From Psychrobacter sp. Cmf 22.2 (lineage in GTDB: Bacteria > Pseudomonadota > Gammaproteobacteria > Pseudomonadales > Moraxellaceae), in NCBI RefSeq assembly GCF_001921745.1, contig NZ_MRYA01000001.1:124001-188000 (forward strand): 64,000 nucleotides of DNA. The letters are read 5' to 3'. The translations under genes and the position numbers were made by a program. The notes below the pieces were generated by a model that searched no databases, was not told the origin of the DNA, and saw only the letters and a program-made list of their open reading frames with translations. Of this stretch, positions 35,174-44,594 are shown one piece after another (within the stretch, counting starts at the first letter, position 1; each line of letters starts with the position of its first letter).

Positions 35174-35980
35174 TTACTGCTTGTCTTTATAAAAGACAGC
35201 AGGGCGCTTCTCTAAAAAAGCGGTGACCCCTTCTTTATAGTCATCGCTATAACCTGCTTCACGCTGATATTTTGCTTCAAGTTCGAGCTGCTCTTCTAGT
35301 GAATTAGAAGTTGCTTGATTCAATGCTTTTATCGTGAGTTCTGTACCAAGAGCTGGTCCATGAGCCAAGCTTGTCGCAAGTTTTGTCGCTTCATCCATCA
35401 GCCTATCTGCTTCATAGACTCTCCAAACTAAGCCATATTCTAAAGCTTGCTCTGCACTAAGCGTGGCATTGGTTAATACCAGCGCTTTTGCATGTGCAAG
35501 CCCAATCAATTGCACCAATGCCCACGTCAGACCTGAGTCTGGGACTAAGCCAATTTTGCCAAAAGCCATAGCAAACTTTGCTTTATCGGCACACAAAACA
35601 ATATCGCAAGCCAAAGCAATACCTACCCCAGCGCCTGCTGCGACGCCATTGACAACAGCTATAGTCGGCTTACCTAGGTTTGTTAAGCGCTTCATTAATG
35701 GATTGTAGAAGTCAATGATAGTTTGACCCAAATCATACTTTTGCTTGCGAGGGTCTCGATTGCCTAGGTCTTGGCCAGCACAAAAACCTTTACCAGCACC
35801 AGTAAAAATGACTGCTCGTATCTGTTCGTTTGCCACTACTTCATCAAGTGCAGCAGCCAATGCAACGTGCATGTCTTCGTTGAAAGAATTGAGTTGTTTG
35901 GGACGGTTTAAGGTAATCGTTGCGACACCATTTTCATGAGTCATTAAAACCGTGTCTGAGGGAGTGGTACTAGAATTCAT
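35174..35980 (-). CDS. paaG: 1,2-epoxyphenylacetyl-CoA isomerase PaaG
   Basis: A crotonase-fold enzyme that isomerises the ring epoxide to oxepin-CoA and also shifts a later double bond (268 residues). ITLNRPKQLNSFNEDMH is the PaaG start block. GKGFCAGQDLGNRD gives the oxyanion region. GVAAGAGVGIALACDIVLCADKAKFAMAFGKIGLVPDSG lacks both hydratase glutamates, as expected for PaaG rather than PaaF. It is the first gene of the minus arm, facing paaN. Confidence 0.94.
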   Translation of the reverse strand: MNSSTTPSDTVLMTHENGVATITLNRPKQLNSFNEDMHVALAAALDEVVANEQIRAVIFTGAGKGFCAGQDLGNRDPRKQKYDLGQTIIDFYNPLMKRLTNLGKPTIAVVNGVAAGAGVGIALACDIVLCADKAKFAMAFGKIGLVPDSGLTWALVQLIGLAHAKALVLTNATLSAEQALEYGLVWRVYEADRLMDEATKLATSLAHGPALGTELTIKALNQATSNSLEEQLELEAKYQREAGYSDDYKEGVTAFLEKRPAVFYKDKQ

Positions 35981-36340
35981 ACAATTATCAATCCATTGAT
36001 TTTTACAAAAATAAGGTCAAATGCTTTTGTCCAATAACTATCAATGGTAGTGAAAATTGTTAACATTAACAAGCAGAGAAGTATAAAATAGTAAGAATCG
36101 GCAAAAAGCGAATGAGTTCTTCATTTTTCTATCATTTTAACTATTTGTTATAAAAGGAAATATTTTGAAGAATTCATAGCGCTATTTTTGTGTACTACTG
36201 TGCACTCTATTGCATACCAAATCATAATGTAGTATGGTTTTTCAACTTAATAAGATATATCAGTAATAAAGAATGGATGTAAAAAGTAAAAAGATTGGAC
36301 TGTTAAATAGGAATATTCTAATACTCATAAGGAGCAATAA
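35981..36340. promoter_or_regulatory. Divergent paaG-paaN promoter region with a palindrome
   Basis: This 360-bp region must drive both paa arms. TTGTTAACATTAACAA (36057-36072) is a near-perfect palindrome with two mismatched positions at the centre. It lies 77 bp upstream of paaG and shares TTGTTAAC with the palindrome upstream of dctP. No classic PaaX site is obvious. A strong AAGGAG ribosome site precedes paaN. Confidence 0.5.
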
Positions 36341-38026
36341 ATGACAGACTTTTACGAAAAACATAAAGAGACATTATCGAAAGCTAGAGAAGTTATCCAT
36401 ACTCGAGAAGCTTGGTCTGCCTATCCAGAAATGCCAAGTGAAAAGCATTACGGAGAGGGAGCTAAACAAAAAGGCGAAGACGATTTTAATGCGTTATTGG
36501 GCGGCAAATACGAATTTAAAGTACCGATGAAAGATGCCGAGTATGTTCAGTGCGATGCAACCTCTCCTTATGGTATTGACATGGGTATGCAATATCCAAA
36601 ACTTGAAAAAGACACCCTGCTAAAGCGCTCACAACAAGCACAAAAAGAATGGCGCAAGCTTGATAATGATACACGTTTTGGTATCTGTATGGAGATGCTT
36701 GATAGATTGTCAAAACAGTCGTTTTTGATGGTACACAGCATTATGCATACGACAGGCCAGCCCTATATGATGTCGTTTCAAGCAGGTAGTGCCCATGCGT
36801 TAGAACGTGGTCTTGAGACGATTGCTTATGCGGCCAATGCAATAGAAGCAACGGCAAAAACCGTCAAATGGGACAAAGTAACCGGTAAAGATAAAGAAGG
36901 TAACTTAATATCGGTCAAAATGGATAAGACGTTTAAGACACGCGGCAAAGGTATTGGCGTGATGATCGGCTGTGCTACTTTCCCTACCTGGAACGGTTAT
37001 CCTGGACTCTTTGCCAGCTTATCGACTGGTAACAGTGTCATCGTCAAGCCGTCTGATAAAGCGATTCTACCTTTGGCTATTACGGTAGATATCATGCGTG
37101 AAGTTCTGCAAGAAAGTAATGTCGATCCTGATGTCGTGCAAATAGCGATTTCAAACAATGATCATACTTATACGCAAGATATCGTCCAAGATAAGCGGAT
37201 TAAAATGATCGACTTTACCGGTGGTAACTCCTTTGGCGATTGGCTTAAAAAGAATACCGATGGCGTACAACTTTATTTAGAGCAAGCGGGTCTTAATAAT
37301 ATTCTTATTGAGTCAACCGATAACTTTAGAGCCATGACCAGTAACATTGCTTTTTCATTATCACTGTATTCAGGTCAAATGTGTACAGCTCCGCAAAATA
37401 TTTATATTCCAAAAGACGGTATCGAAACCAATGATGGTCATAAGAGTTTTGATGAGGTAGCTGATGGTATAGCGACTGCTGTCGAAAAACTATTAGGTGA
37501 TGATAAACGTGCTTTTGCTCTATTAGGCGCATTGAATAGCGACGATGTAGCGAAACGAGTAAAAGACAGCGCTGATGGTGATAAAACATTTGTATTAGGC
37601 ATGCAATCTGCAAATTATGAAGGCTTTCCAGATGCCAAAACTGCCAAACCGCAACTGATCAAAGTGAGTAAAGACGATGCTGAGATGTATCAAGAGCAGT
37701 TTGGGCCAATAGCCTATGTGATTGCAACAGATGATGCACAAAATGCGCTTGAATTGGTCTGTGATAGCATTGAGCAGCATGGTGCGATGACTACAGCGTT
37801 ATATAGTACTGCAGAGAAATTCAAACGTGAGGCTATGGACGATATTGCTGATGCAGGCTCACCGTTGTCAGTCAATTTGACTGGGGGCGTCTATGTCAAT
37901 CAGTCTAGTGCTTATTCAGATTTTCATGGTTCAGGACTAAATCCTGCTGCCAATACTTGCTTAACCGATTTAGGATTTGTGGCTCCTCGCTTTGGTTGGG
38001 TGACAGTACGTGAACAAACCAACTAA
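36341..38026 (+). CDS. paaN: Phenylacetate degradation aldehyde dehydrogenase PaaN
   Basis: An aldehyde-dehydrogenase-fold enzyme that oxidises the semialdehyde made when oxepin-CoA is opened (561 residues). MHTTGQPYMMSFQAGSAHALERGLE (about 130-154) and CATFPTWNGYPGLFASLSTGNSVIVKPSDKA are PaaN blocks. The catalytic cysteine is in LYSGQMCTAPQNIY and the glutamate in YLEQAGLNN. It is 120 residues shorter than PaaZ and lacks the C-terminal MaoC hydratase domain, so ring opening needs another protein. It begins the plus arm. Confidence 0.94.
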   Translation: MTDFYEKHKETLSKAREVIHTREAWSAYPEMPSEKHYGEGAKQKGEDDFNALLGGKYEFKVPMKDAEYVQCDATSPYGIDMGMQYPKLEKDTLLKRSQQAQKEWRKLDNDTRFGICMEMLDRLSKQSFLMVHSIMHTTGQPYMMSFQAGSAHALERGLETIAYAANAIEATAKTVKWDKVTGKDKEGNLISVKMDKTFKTRGKGIGVMIGCATFPTWNGYPGLFASLSTGNSVIVKPSDKAILPLAITVDIMREVLQESNVDPDVVQIAISNNDHTYTQDIVQDKRIKMIDFTGGNSFGDWLKKNTDGVQLYLEQAGLNNILIESTDNFRAMTSNIAFSLSLYSGQMCTAPQNIYIPKDGIETNDGHKSFDEVADGIATAVEKLLGDDKRAFALLGALNSDDVAKRVKDSADGDKTFVLGMQSANYEGFPDAKTAKPQLIKVSKDDAEMYQEQFGPIAYVIATDDAQNALELVCDSIEQHGAMTTALYSTAEKFKREAMDDIADAGSPLSVNLTGGVYVNQSSAYSDFHGSGLNPAANTCLTDLGFVAPRFGWVTVREQTN

Positions 38027-38298
38027 TCATCGGTAAATTATAAATTGGGTTTGCCTTTGGTTTTTTGAGGGTAACGTTGTGAGTATATGGATAGTACACA
38101 CAGTCTTTTATTTGCATCTCCTTATAAGACCTTAGGATAACAGGTAAGCCAAGTTTAAGTTTTATTCAAAATAAAATAGAGTCTACTGACTATCAGCAGT
38201 GGGCTCTATTTCCTCAATAGGTACGTTTTTACCTTATTTTATCTTATATAACCACTAGCGTGTATAAACGTTAACTTTATGACATACAAGGAAGTTGT

Positions 38299-39858
38299 AT
38301 GAATAACGAAAATTTCGTTGTTGGTGTCATTGGTGCCGGTACGATGGGCCAAGGAATAGTGCAGCTTGCACTACAAGCTGGTCACAACGTAATACTGGTC
38401 GACCAATCAAGCGAACAACTACAATCTGCCCAATCATCACTCGATGATTTATTTACTAAATTCGTCAAAAAACAAAAAATCACTCAACAGCAAAAAGACA
38501 GCTGGCTTGATGCGCTTGCTCTTAGTGAAAATAACAATGAGTTGATAGACGCAAAACTAGTCATTGAAGCCATTGTAGAGCGCTTAGATGTCAAGCAACA
38601 AGTGTTTAGCGAGCTTGAGTCTATTGTTAGTTCTGAAACTATTTTGGCAACCAATACCTCCTCACTATCTGTGACAGCCATTGCCTCATCTTTAAAAAAT
38701 CCGCAACGTTTTATTGGATTACACTTTTTTAATCCACCCGGTATCATGCCTTTAGTCGAGGTTATTGAAGCCCTTCAAACTGAAGATAATACGACCCAAA
38801 CCAGTATTAAGCTGATGGAAAGTTGGGGTAAATCGCCAGTACGTTGTAAAAATACGCCAGGTTTTATAGTCAATCGCGTTGCTCGTCCTTTCTATGTCGA
38901 AAGCTTTCGCTTACTTGAGGAACAAATAACGACGCCTGCTCATCTTGATGCGAGTATCCGTAGCGCAGGATTTAAGATGGGACCTTGTGAGCTGACAGAT
39001 TTTATCGGACAAGATATTAATTATGCCGTTAGCTGCTCTTTATTTGATAGCTTGTTCTATCCTGCGCACCTGCGCCCAAGCTATGTGCAAGGTGGGTTAG
39101 TCGAAGCAGGTTTTCTTGGTCGCAAGAGTGGCAAGGGTTTTTATGATTATAGTGAAACCAGTGCTAACCAAAACAACGACAAGGGCAACAAGGTCATCTC
39201 ATCACAAAGTAGTGAAGGGGCAGTAGGATTTTTAGCGTATGGTCATCATCCTTGGGTAGCTGAGCAATTAGACAATAAAGAGGCTAAAGGTAATAAAGAG
39301 ACTAAAGGCAATGATGACTCATCACTCATAAAAGAAGCGCCATTGACAGAGTCTTTGATAGGGATATTAGATAACCATATACATCTGTATGCTTCAGATG
39401 GCAGGCTAGCTGCTGATTGGGAGGCATCACTACAAATACCAGTGATATTAGTAGATATTAAGCATCCTGATAAGCAATCAGGAGTAGTCGCTACAGCTGC
39501 AGGCCCTAAAGCTGCTGCGCTGATGGCAGGCAATCTGCCTCAGTCTTTAGGTAAGATCGATTGGATCGAAGTGGCAGACTGTCCTGGATTAATAAACCTA
39601 CGCGTCCTTAGTATGATTATTAATGAAGCTTCTATTTGTGTTACCCAAGGCATAGCGACACCTGAGGGTATCGATAGTGCGCTTAAAGGCGGTGTCAATT
39701 ATCCCTTAGGCGCTTTTGAATGGCTTGATTTTATAGGTGTCGATATCGTTATCAATACCCTGAGCGCTCTGCGCCGTATGTATGGTAGTGGCAGTTATGT
39801 TGTCCCGCGTATTCTTGCAATACAGGCAAACAAGGAGCATAGCGATGGCTCACAATGA
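38299..39858 (+). CDS. paaH: 3-hydroxyacyl-CoA dehydrogenase PaaH
   Basis: An NAD-dependent enzyme oxidising 3-hydroxyadipyl-CoA to 3-oxoadipyl-CoA (519 residues). The Rossmann motif GVIGAGTMGQGIVQLALQAGH is at about 9-29. ATNTSSLSVTAIA and GLHFFNPPGIMPLVEVI (catalytic His) follow, then GFIVNRVARPFY. A linker of about 90 residues rich in N, K and E (about 290-345) separates the first C-terminal domain from a second one. The end overlaps paaI by 14 bp. Confidence 0.95.
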   Translation: MNNENFVVGVIGAGTMGQGIVQLALQAGHNVILVDQSSEQLQSAQSSLDDLFTKFVKKQKITQQQKDSWLDALALSENNNELIDAKLVIEAIVERLDVKQQVFSELESIVSSETILATNTSSLSVTAIASSLKNPQRFIGLHFFNPPGIMPLVEVIEALQTEDNTTQTSIKLMESWGKSPVRCKNTPGFIVNRVARPFYVESFRLLEEQITTPAHLDASIRSAGFKMGPCELTDFIGQDINYAVSCSLFDSLFYPAHLRPSYVQGGLVEAGFLGRKSGKGFYDYSETSANQNNDKGNKVISSQSSEGAVGFLAYGHHPWVAEQLDNKEAKGNKETKGNDDSSLIKEAPLTESLIGILDNHIHLYASDGRLAADWEASLQIPVILVDIKHPDKQSGVVATAAGPKAAALMAGNLPQSLGKIDWIEVADCPGLINLRVLSMIINEASICVTQGIATPEGIDSALKGGVNYPLGAFEWLDFIGVDIVINTLSALRRMYGSGSYVVPRILAIQANKEHSDGSQ

Positions 39859-40399
39859 AGCAAACAACACGCTAACAGATACAGCCAATAACTCGGTACG
39901 ATTGCCTAGCTTTAATCGCTCATTAACGTCAGATGCAAATTCAACTCAGACAAATGACAGTGTCGTATCCCAGCAAACGGCAGACGAACAAGCACTAAGT
40001 ATCGCTAATAAAATGCTCGCTAATGACCATTACTCACAGCATTTGGGCATTGAGATTGTAGAGGCTAAAACAGGTTATTCTGTTTGTAAGATGTTGGTTC
40101 AACCCTTTCACGCAAATGGTCACGGCAGCTGTCATGGCGGCGCTATATTCAGTTTAGCTGATACCACTTTTGCACATATTTGTAATGCTCACAATCAAAT
40201 AGCAGTTGGTCACATGTGTACTATTGCTTATTGGCAACCAGCTAAAATTGGCGATGAGCTGTATGCCTATGCTTATGAGTCAGGCGTTCATGGACGATCA
40301 GGCTCTTATCGTATAGAAATTACTTGCGGTGCAAATGGTCATTTGGTCGCTGAGTTTCAAGGCTTTAGCAGGTCTTTAAAAGGGGCAAGCCATTTTTAA
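39845..40399 (+). CDS. paaI: Phenylacetyl-CoA thioesterase PaaI with N-terminal extension
   Basis: A hotdog thioesterase (184 residues) that rescues CoA from stalled intermediates. ATG 39845 is chosen because AAGGAG lies 7 nt upstream. Residues 1-60 form a polar, low-complexity extension rich in N, T, S and Q not usual in PaaI, which is normally about 140 residues. HANGHGSCHGGAIFSLADTTFAHICNAH has the PaaI active-site glycine pair and aspartate. The start lies inside the 3' end of paaH, suggesting coupling. Confidence 0.9.
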   Translation: MAHNEANNTLTDTANNSVRLPSFNRSLTSDANSTQTNDSVVSQQTADEQALSIANKMLANDHYSQHLGIEIVEAKTGYSVCKMLVQPFHANGHGSCHGGAIFSLADTTFAHICNAHNQIAVGHMCTIAYWQPAKIGDELYAYAYESGVHGRSGSYRIEITCGANGHLVAEFQGFSRSLKGASHF

Positions 40400-40453
40400 T
40401 GGCGTCATTGGATTACACCCAGTTTTATTATCTATTTTAAAAAGGAATTTAAG

Positions 40454-41740
40454 ATGAGTTTAGAGTTTTACAATCGTATTGAAGTTGCCTCTCGTGACGA
40501 GATATCGGCCTTACAGCTAAAACGTCTCAAGCATACGGTCAAACATGCTTTTGAAAATAATACTTTTTGGAAAAATCGTTTGGCAAGTGCTGATGTGCAT
40601 CCTGATGATATTAAGTCATTAGAGGATATCAGTAAAATACCATTCATGGTAAAAAACGACTTTAGGGATAACTATCCGTTAAATCTGCTGTGTGCTGAGC
40701 GCCGCGAAGTCGTTAGGTTACATGGCTCATCAGGTACGACAGGTAAACCTACGATTGTCGCTTATACTCGTAATGATATCGAGATGTGGGCAGAAGCAGT
40801 CGCTCGCTCGCTCGCTATTGCTGGTGTGACCTCAGATGATACAGTACAAGTCGCTTATGGCTATGGTCTATTTACTGGCGGGATGGGCGCGCATTACGGT
40901 GCTGAGCGTCTGGGCGCTATGGTTATTCCTATCTCAGGCGGTATGACCAATCGTCAGATTCAGATTATCGAGGAGCTAAGACCAGAGGCGATGATGGTCA
41001 CGCCGTCTTATATGGTCAATATCGCTGAAGCCATGGAAAAAATGGGTCAAGACCCGCGCAAAACCAGTTTGCGAGTGGGTATCTTTGGCGCAGAGCCATG
41101 GACAAATGAGATGCGCAGGCATATTGAAGAGCGCTTTAATATGGATGCTTTAGATATTTATGGACTCTCTGAAGTGGTCGGACCAGGCGTTGCTCAAGAA
41201 GCAGTCGCTAGTAAAGGTGGACTCACTTTTTGGGAGGATTTATTTTATCCTGAAATTATCGATCCAGAGACTGGCGAAGTATTGCCTGATGGAGAACAAG
41301 GCGAGCTGGTTATCACTACCCTTATGAAAGAGGCAATGCCTGTTTTGCGTTATCGTACTGGTGATATTACCCGTATTCTACCAGGTGATGTGCGCTCAAT
41401 GCGGCGTATCGAAAAGATAACCGCCCGTAACGATGATATGATTATTTTGCGTGGTGTAAATATTTATCCTTCGTTACTAGAAGAGCAAATAATGAAAGTG
41501 CCAGGTCTTTCTTCAAACTATTTAATAGAACGCTATCGTGTGGGCGCTATGGATCAGCTGCGTATTCGTGTAGAGCCTGTGGATGAAAATCAATCCAGCT
41601 CGCGGTTAAAAAAAGAGCTTATCTACAATGTTAAATCAACCATTGGTGCGAGCGTAGAAGTTATTATCGAACCTATCGGTGTGTTACCGCGTTCAGAAGG
41701 AAAGGCTAAGCGTGTCATGGACTTACGCCAACATGCCTAA
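40454..41740 (+). CDS. paaK: Phenylacetate-CoA ligase PaaK
   Basis: The entry enzyme that makes phenylacetyl-CoA from phenylacetate, ATP and CoA (428 residues, typical). LHGSSGTTGKPTIVAYT (about 91-107) is the AMP/ATP loop. QVAYGYGLFTGGMGAHYGAERLGA and DIYGLSEVVGPGVAQE are PaaK-specific, and the C-terminal lid carries RNDDMIILRGVNIYPS. A ribosome site AAAGGAA is 8-9 nt from the ATG. Confidence 0.96.
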   Translation: MSLEFYNRIEVASRDEISALQLKRLKHTVKHAFENNTFWKNRLASADVHPDDIKSLEDISKIPFMVKNDFRDNYPLNLLCAERREVVRLHGSSGTTGKPTIVAYTRNDIEMWAEAVARSLAIAGVTSDDTVQVAYGYGLFTGGMGAHYGAERLGAMVIPISGGMTNRQIQIIEELRPEAMMVTPSYMVNIAEAMEKMGQDPRKTSLRVGIFGAEPWTNEMRRHIEERFNMDALDIYGLSEVVGPGVAQEAVASKGGLTFWEDLFYPEIIDPETGEVLPDGEQGELVITTLMKEAMPVLRYRTGDITRILPGDVRSMRRIEKITARNDDMIILRGVNIYPSLLEEQIMKVPGLSSNYLIERYRVGAMDQLRIRVEPVDENQSSSRLKKELIYNVKSTIGASVEVIIEPIGVLPRSEGKAKRVMDLRQHA

Positions 41741-41847
41741 TACTAGTAGGGTGTAAGATAGCTATTAGGTTTGAAAGATTTAACGATAGCCGTGACATGC
41801 TCAAATCGTCAACAACCTCTAATCGCATGATAAAAAAGAAGGAACTT

Positions 41848-42624
41848 ATGGAACACAAGTCATTTTTGCAAGTCGATAAGCTCGATAATGGTATTTTCCA
41901 ACTAGGAATCAATCGTCCTGAGCGTAAAAACGCTCTTAACACTGAGCTGGTTGTGCACTTAGCAGATACTATAGAGTCTCTTGTAAATTCAGAGGTGGCT
42001 AGAGTCATCGTAATATATGGACTGGAAGGAAATTTTGCGGCTGGTGCAGATATTGACGAGATTGCAACTTTGAGTCCAAAGCAGGCTTTATTGGATGCAA
42101 GAGTAAGCGCATGGCGACGCATCAGACAATGCCCGATTCCTATTATTGCAGCAGTTGAAGGCTATTGTCTTGGCGGTGGTATGGAGCTGCTGCTATCTTG
42201 TGATTTTGCTATAGCGCATAAAGACGCAAAGTTTGGTTTACCTGAAGTAAAATTGGGGTTGATGCCAGGCGCTGGTGGTACGCAGATTTTACCAAGACTC
42301 ATTGGTAAAAACCGCGCCGCTAGAATGATATATTCAGGCGAAATTATGCCAGCCTCCACTATGGAAAAATGGGGCGTAATTACGGATTTGTGTGACGAAG
42401 AGGTGTTAGAAGCGGCAGTATCAATAGCGACAAAAATAGCAAGAAATGCACCATTTGCCATCAGTCAAGCCAAGCAATCATTGAATAATTCGGTAGAAAT
42501 GGGACTTGAGTCAGCCATGAGTTTTGAGCGCCAGACCTTCTCTATTTTAGCGTCTACTACTGACAAAACTGAAGGTATTGCTGCTTTTAAAGAAAAACGA
42601 CATGCCAAATTTACAGGAAACTAG
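41848..42624 (+). CDS. Enoyl-CoA hydratase, PaaF candidate 1
   Basis: A crotonase-fold hydratase of 258 residues. ATG 41848 follows GAAGGAACTT, a good ribosome site; upstream in-frame ATGs lack one. INRPERKNALNTEL starts the domain, GNFAAGADIDEI gives the oxyanion hole, and both catalytic glutamates are present: GGGMELLLSCDFA and FGLPEVKLGLMPGAGGTQ. It could be 2,3-dehydroadipyl-CoA hydratase (PaaF) or the stand-alone oxepin-CoA hydrolase missing from PaaN. Its stop is 44 bp before the next hydratase. Confidence 0.85.
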   Translation: MEHKSFLQVDKLDNGIFQLGINRPERKNALNTELVVHLADTIESLVNSEVARVIVIYGLEGNFAAGADIDEIATLSPKQALLDARVSAWRRIRQCPIPIIAAVEGYCLGGGMELLLSCDFAIAHKDAKFGLPEVKLGLMPGAGGTQILPRLIGKNRAARMIYSGEIMPASTMEKWGVITDLCDEEVLEAAVSIATKIARNAPFAISQAKQSLNNSVEMGLESAMSFERQTFSILASTTDKTEGIAAFKEKRHAKFTGN

Positions 42625-42667
42625 TTTCCTAAAACCATCTTCGAGTTTAATAATAAGAGAAACCATC

Positions 42668-43504
42668 ATGAAAAAGGATACCGTAGTAGATTCAGACTCA
42701 ACGACAAATACCATGAAAACTACGCTAAAAAAATATGAGCTAATAAATGTCTTAGAACATGATTTTAAGGTTTATCAGCTGTCTTTGAATAGACCTGAAG
42801 TCTTAAATGCGTTAAACGATGAATTGATGTGCCAGCTGAGTGAAGTGACATCTTTATTACAAGACAATGATGCTCGGTGCCTAGTTTTGACCGGTAGCAA
42901 AAAAGCGTTTGCTGCTGGAGGTGATATTAGTGAGATGAGCGGTAAAAGCTATGCTCAAGTGTCTGAGGAGCAATACGTCACCTCGATATGGTCAAAGCTA
43001 GAACAGCGTAGTATTCCTATCGTAGCTGCAGTGAATGGCTTAGCACTAGGAGGCGGCTGCGAGCTGGCTATGCTATGCGATATTATAGTAGCGGGTCATG
43101 GCGCGACGTTTGGGTTGCCCGAAACAGGGCTTGGTATTATCCCTGGAGCAGGTGGAACACAGCGACTGATCAGAGCTGTAGGGAAAGCCAAAGCTATGGA
43201 TATCATATTGAGCGGAAAAACGATGACGGCTCTAGAAGCTGAGCGTAGTGGTTTGGTGTCGCGTGTGGTCGAGGACGAAAAGGTGGTTGAGGAAGCGCTT
43301 TATGTGGCACACAACATCGCCAAACGTTCTAAACCTGTGATCAGTATGGCCAAAAGGGTGGTAGATTATGCCAATGAATCCAGTTTGAAGAACGGTATGC
43401 AGTATGAGCAGCAAAATTTTTATGCAACCTTTGCATTAGAGGATCAAAAAGAAGGGATGCAGGCTTTTTTAGAAAAACGTCGACCCAATTGGCAAGACAA
43501 ATAA
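42668..43504 (+). CDS. Enoyl-CoA hydratase, PaaF candidate 2
   Basis: A second crotonase hydratase, 278 residues from ATG 42668; ATG 42713 is an alternative. LNRPEVLNALNDELM starts the domain. KAFAAGGDISEM has AGGD in place of the usual AGAD. GLALGGGCELAMLCDIIVAG and FGLPETGLGIIPGAGGTQRL hold both glutamates, close to the classic short-chain hydratase. It is probably PaaF. It is clearly a diverged paralogue of the upstream hydratase, not a recent duplicate. Confidence 0.85.
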   Translation: MKKDTVVDSDSTTNTMKTTLKKYELINVLEHDFKVYQLSLNRPEVLNALNDELMCQLSEVTSLLQDNDARCLVLTGSKKAFAAGGDISEMSGKSYAQVSEEQYVTSIWSKLEQRSIPIVAAVNGLALGGGCELAMLCDIIVAGHGATFGLPETGLGIIPGAGGTQRLIRAVGKAKAMDIILSGKTMTALEAERSGLVSRVVEDEKVVEEALYVAHNIAKRSKPVISMAKRVVDYANESSLKNGMQYEQQNFYATFALEDQKEGMQAFLEKRRPNWQDK

Positions 43505-43710
43505 AAGCTAGGTTTTAGAATAAACAGTTATAGAGACGAAAAGTTATTATTTGAAAGCTTATATATACAATAAGTACAAAAGACGGTCAATCTGTCACAT
43601 CAAGTCAAGTTAATAAGCGCATACTTAAGACTGGCATTCAAACAAGAGTGACAATCAAATTGTATATAACCACCTAACAGTTATATAAATAACAATTATA
43701 AGAAGCAAGT

Positions 43711-44502
43711 ATGCAAAATTTTCAACACAAAGCATTTGATGAATTGTTTGATTTATCAGGAAAAATTGCCATCGTGACTGGTGGTGCTAATGGTATTGGT
43801 AAAGCCACGGCACTACGTCTGGCACAAGCTGGTGCAAATATCGCTATTGCAGATCTAAAATTAGAAGACGCTAAAGCTGCTATTAAAGATATTGAAGAGC
43901 TAGGGGTCAAAGGTTTAGCGGTCGAATGCAATATACTAAAAGATGATGATCTAGTCAGCATGGTAGAAAAGGTGGTGGCTGAATTCGGCACTATCAATAT
44001 ATTAATTAATAATGCGGGCGGCGGGGGCGGTGGTCGTGAAAATCCTTCGAAGATATCAGTTGACGATATTCGCCGTGATTTTGAATTGAACGTTTTTAGT
44101 GGCTGGCGTCTGTGTCAATTGTGCGTACCATACATGAAAGAGTCAGGTTATGGCTCCATTGTGTTTACCACCTCCATGTCCAGTATTAATAAAAGTCCAA
44201 ATATGAGTGGTTATGCAGGATCAAAAGCGGCTGTCAATCATATGGTGGCAAACTTGGCACATGACTTTGGCCCTGAAGTACGTATTAACGCAGTTGGTCC
44301 TGGCGCGACGCGCACGGCTGCGCTAGAGAGTGTGTTGACGCCTGAAATTGAGGAGAAGATGCTAGCAAATACGCCTATTAAGCGTTTAGGTGAAGCCGAC
44401 GATATCGCTGGAGCAATGCTGTATTTTGCATCGCCAATCTCAACTTGGGTGAGTGGTCAAACTATCTTTGTAAATGGCGGCGGTGTGCAAACGTTGGATT
44501 AA
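43711..44502 (+). CDS. Short-chain dehydrogenase, HdhA-like
   Basis: An NAD(P)-dependent SDR of 263 residues. TGGANGIGKATALRLAQAGANIAIADL (about 24-50) is the cofactor fold. NNAGGGGGGRENP (about 103-115), with a run of glycines, is typical of the 7-alpha-hydroxysteroid dehydrogenase group. S in TTSMSS and YAGSKAAVNH are catalytic. The real substrate is unknown; steroid specificity should not be assumed. It ends the plus arm of the paa island, 206 bp after the second hydratase. Confidence 0.87.
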   Translation: MQNFQHKAFDELFDLSGKIAIVTGGANGIGKATALRLAQAGANIAIADLKLEDAKAAIKDIEELGVKGLAVECNILKDDDLVSMVEKVVAEFGTINILINNAGGGGGGRENPSKISVDDIRRDFELNVFSGWRLCQLCVPYMKESGYGSIVFTTSMSSINKSPNMSGYAGSKAAVNHMVANLAHDFGPEVRINAVGPGATRTAALESVLTPEIEEKMLANTPIKRLGEADDIAGAMLYFASPISTWVSGQTIFVNGGGVQTLD

Positions 44503-44523
44503 GATTAAGGCTATAAAAGCATT

Positions 44524-44566
44524 AAAAAAAGCGCCGTCTAACTTTCAATTAGATGGCGCTTTTGTT
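44524..44566. terminator. Rho-independent terminator, bidirectional
   Basis: AAAAGCGCCGTCTAA (44527-44541) and TTAGATGGCGCTTTT (44549-44563) pair with one wobble, between convergent SDR and amidohydrolase genes. Confidence 0.9.
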
Positions 44567-44594
44567 GTCTTGACCTTTGTCAATTTAAGCAAAA

